6,408 nucleotides of DNA from Thiolapillus brandeum (GTDB taxonomy: Bacteria > Pseudomonadota > Gammaproteobacteria > Chromatiales > Chromatiaceae), in the NCBI GenBank assembly GCA_011051425.1, contig DRLF01000450.1, positions 1 through 6,408 of the forward strand, read 5' to 3'. A program made the position numbers and the translations under genes. Shown here piece after piece: positions 5,945 through 6,408 of the stretch. Within the stretch, counting starts at the first letter, position 1, and every line of letters begins with the position of its first letter. Under the pieces are notes generated by a model that was given only the letters and a program-made list of their open reading frames with translations, was not told where the DNA came from and did not search any database.

Positions 5945-6408
5945 ATGCAAACCCGTTTGTTGCGTTTTTTCATCCGCTTTCTGGGCATCCTGCCCTTGCC
6001 GCTGCTGCGTACGGGCGGGCGTTTCGTTGGCTGGCTGGCCTACCGTATTCCCAATCGTGAACAGGAAAACACCCGCACCAATATCGATCTGTGCTTTCCC
6101 GATCTTTCCGCGGAAGAAAAGGAGGCCCTGATCGAGGAGACCCTGAAAGAAAACGCCATCACGCTGCTGGAGATGCCTGCCGTCTGGTACGGGGAAACAC
6201 AAGCGTGGCTGAGCCGGCTGGACATGGGTAGGGTGCCGGACGAGATCCGGGCGCTCATGCAGCAGGGAAAAGGCGTGGTGATCGCCATGCCCCACCTGGG
6301 GAACTTCGAGATCAGCGCGCATTTCTTTGGCGCCATCGGCAAGGCCACTGGCCTGTACCGTCCGCCGCGCAAGGAGGGACTGGAATCGGTGATGCTGGAA
6401 GGGCGCAA
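5945..6408 (+). CDS. LpxL/HtrB-family lipid A (lysophospholipid) acyltransferase, N-terminal part, cut by window edge
   Basis: The frame from the ATG at 5945 stays open to the right edge, giving 154 residues of what is normally a protein of about 290-310. The N-terminus MQTRLLRFFIRFLGILPLPL is a hydrophobic membrane-anchoring segment. It is followed by ENTRTNIDLCFPDLS (41-55), the RNI/LxLCFP-type stretch typical of the family. The catalytic H-x4-D/E motif reads HLGNFE at 117-122 (H117, E122), with AMPHLGNFEISA around it, and LYRPPRKEGLE (137-147) matches the xYRPxxNxxL acyl-acceptor region. Members transfer secondary acyl chains onto lipid A precursors at the inner membrane; whether this is LpxL, LpxM or a related lysophospholipid enzyme cannot be decided from half the protein. 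It is divergent from the rhodanese gene. I see no good Shine-Dalgarno sequence, but an in-frame TGA at 5909-5911 and no other start codon upstream make 5945 the only sensible start. Confidence 0.92.
   Translation, partial: MQTRLLRFFIRFLGILPLPLLRTGGRFVGWLAYRIPNREQENTRTNIDLCFPDLSAEEKEALIEETLKENAITLLEMPAVWYGETQAWLSRLDMGRVPDEIRALMQQGKGVVIAMPHLGNFEISAHFFGAIGKATGLYRPPRKEGLESVMLEGR

Noticed and set aside
5903..6408. Minus-strand open frames of 139 and 122 codons opposite the acyltransferase
   Set aside because: They are antisense to a clearly recognisable LpxL-type protein with its catalytic HLGNFE motif, and their products show no domain.

Overview
The window looks like ordinary chromosomal sequence from a gammaproteobacterium. 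The reasons are a complete-looking run of Rnf genes in the order rnfA-rnfB-rnfC-rnfD-rnfG, proteins that closely follow the proteobacterial Rsx/Rnf pattern, a GalU of the bacterial type, and the start of an LpxL-type lipid A acyltransferase (so a Gram-negative outer membrane). The sequence is moderately GC-rich by eye. I lean towards a Chromatiales-like or other environmental lineage, but nothing in the window fixes the genus.

Layout. Positions 1-3979 (minus strand) hold the Rnf/Rsx electron-transport operon, transcribed right to left: rnfA (3979-3398), rnfB (3396-2827), rnfC (2830-1250), rnfD (1253-210) and the first 72 codons of rnfG (217-1, cut by the window edge). Junctions are extremely tight: 1 base between rnfA and rnfB, ATGA overlaps at rnfB/rnfC and rnfC/rnfD, and an 8-base overlap at rnfD/rnfG. 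Positions 3980-4124 are a 145-base non-coding gap with a plausible sigma70 promoter for rnfA and no convincing terminator. Positions 4125-5890 (minus strand) hold a second tight group: a rhodanese (5890-5462), an uncharacterised protein with an HExxH motif (5461-4973) and galU (4958-4125). A 54-base divergent gap (5891-5944) follows, and from 5945 to the right edge the plus strand encodes the N-terminal part of an LpxL/HtrB-family acyltransferase.

How the genes work together. The Rnf proteins form a membrane complex that couples electron transfer between NADH and ferredoxin to ion movement; RnfC (NADH/FMN, two 4Fe-4S), RnfB (three 4Fe-4S), RnfA (membrane 2Fe-2S ligand cysteines) and RnfD (candidate covalent FMN threonine) all keep their key residues. 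GalU supplies UDP-glucose for envelope polysaccharides, and the acyltransferase likely finishes lipid A, so the right half has a cell-envelope flavour, with a rhodanese and an unknown putative metal protein co-transcribed with galU.

I see no mobile element, CRISPR array, RNA gene or prophage. I found no clear new system; the least explained item is the HExxH protein and its fixed placement between a rhodanese and galU.
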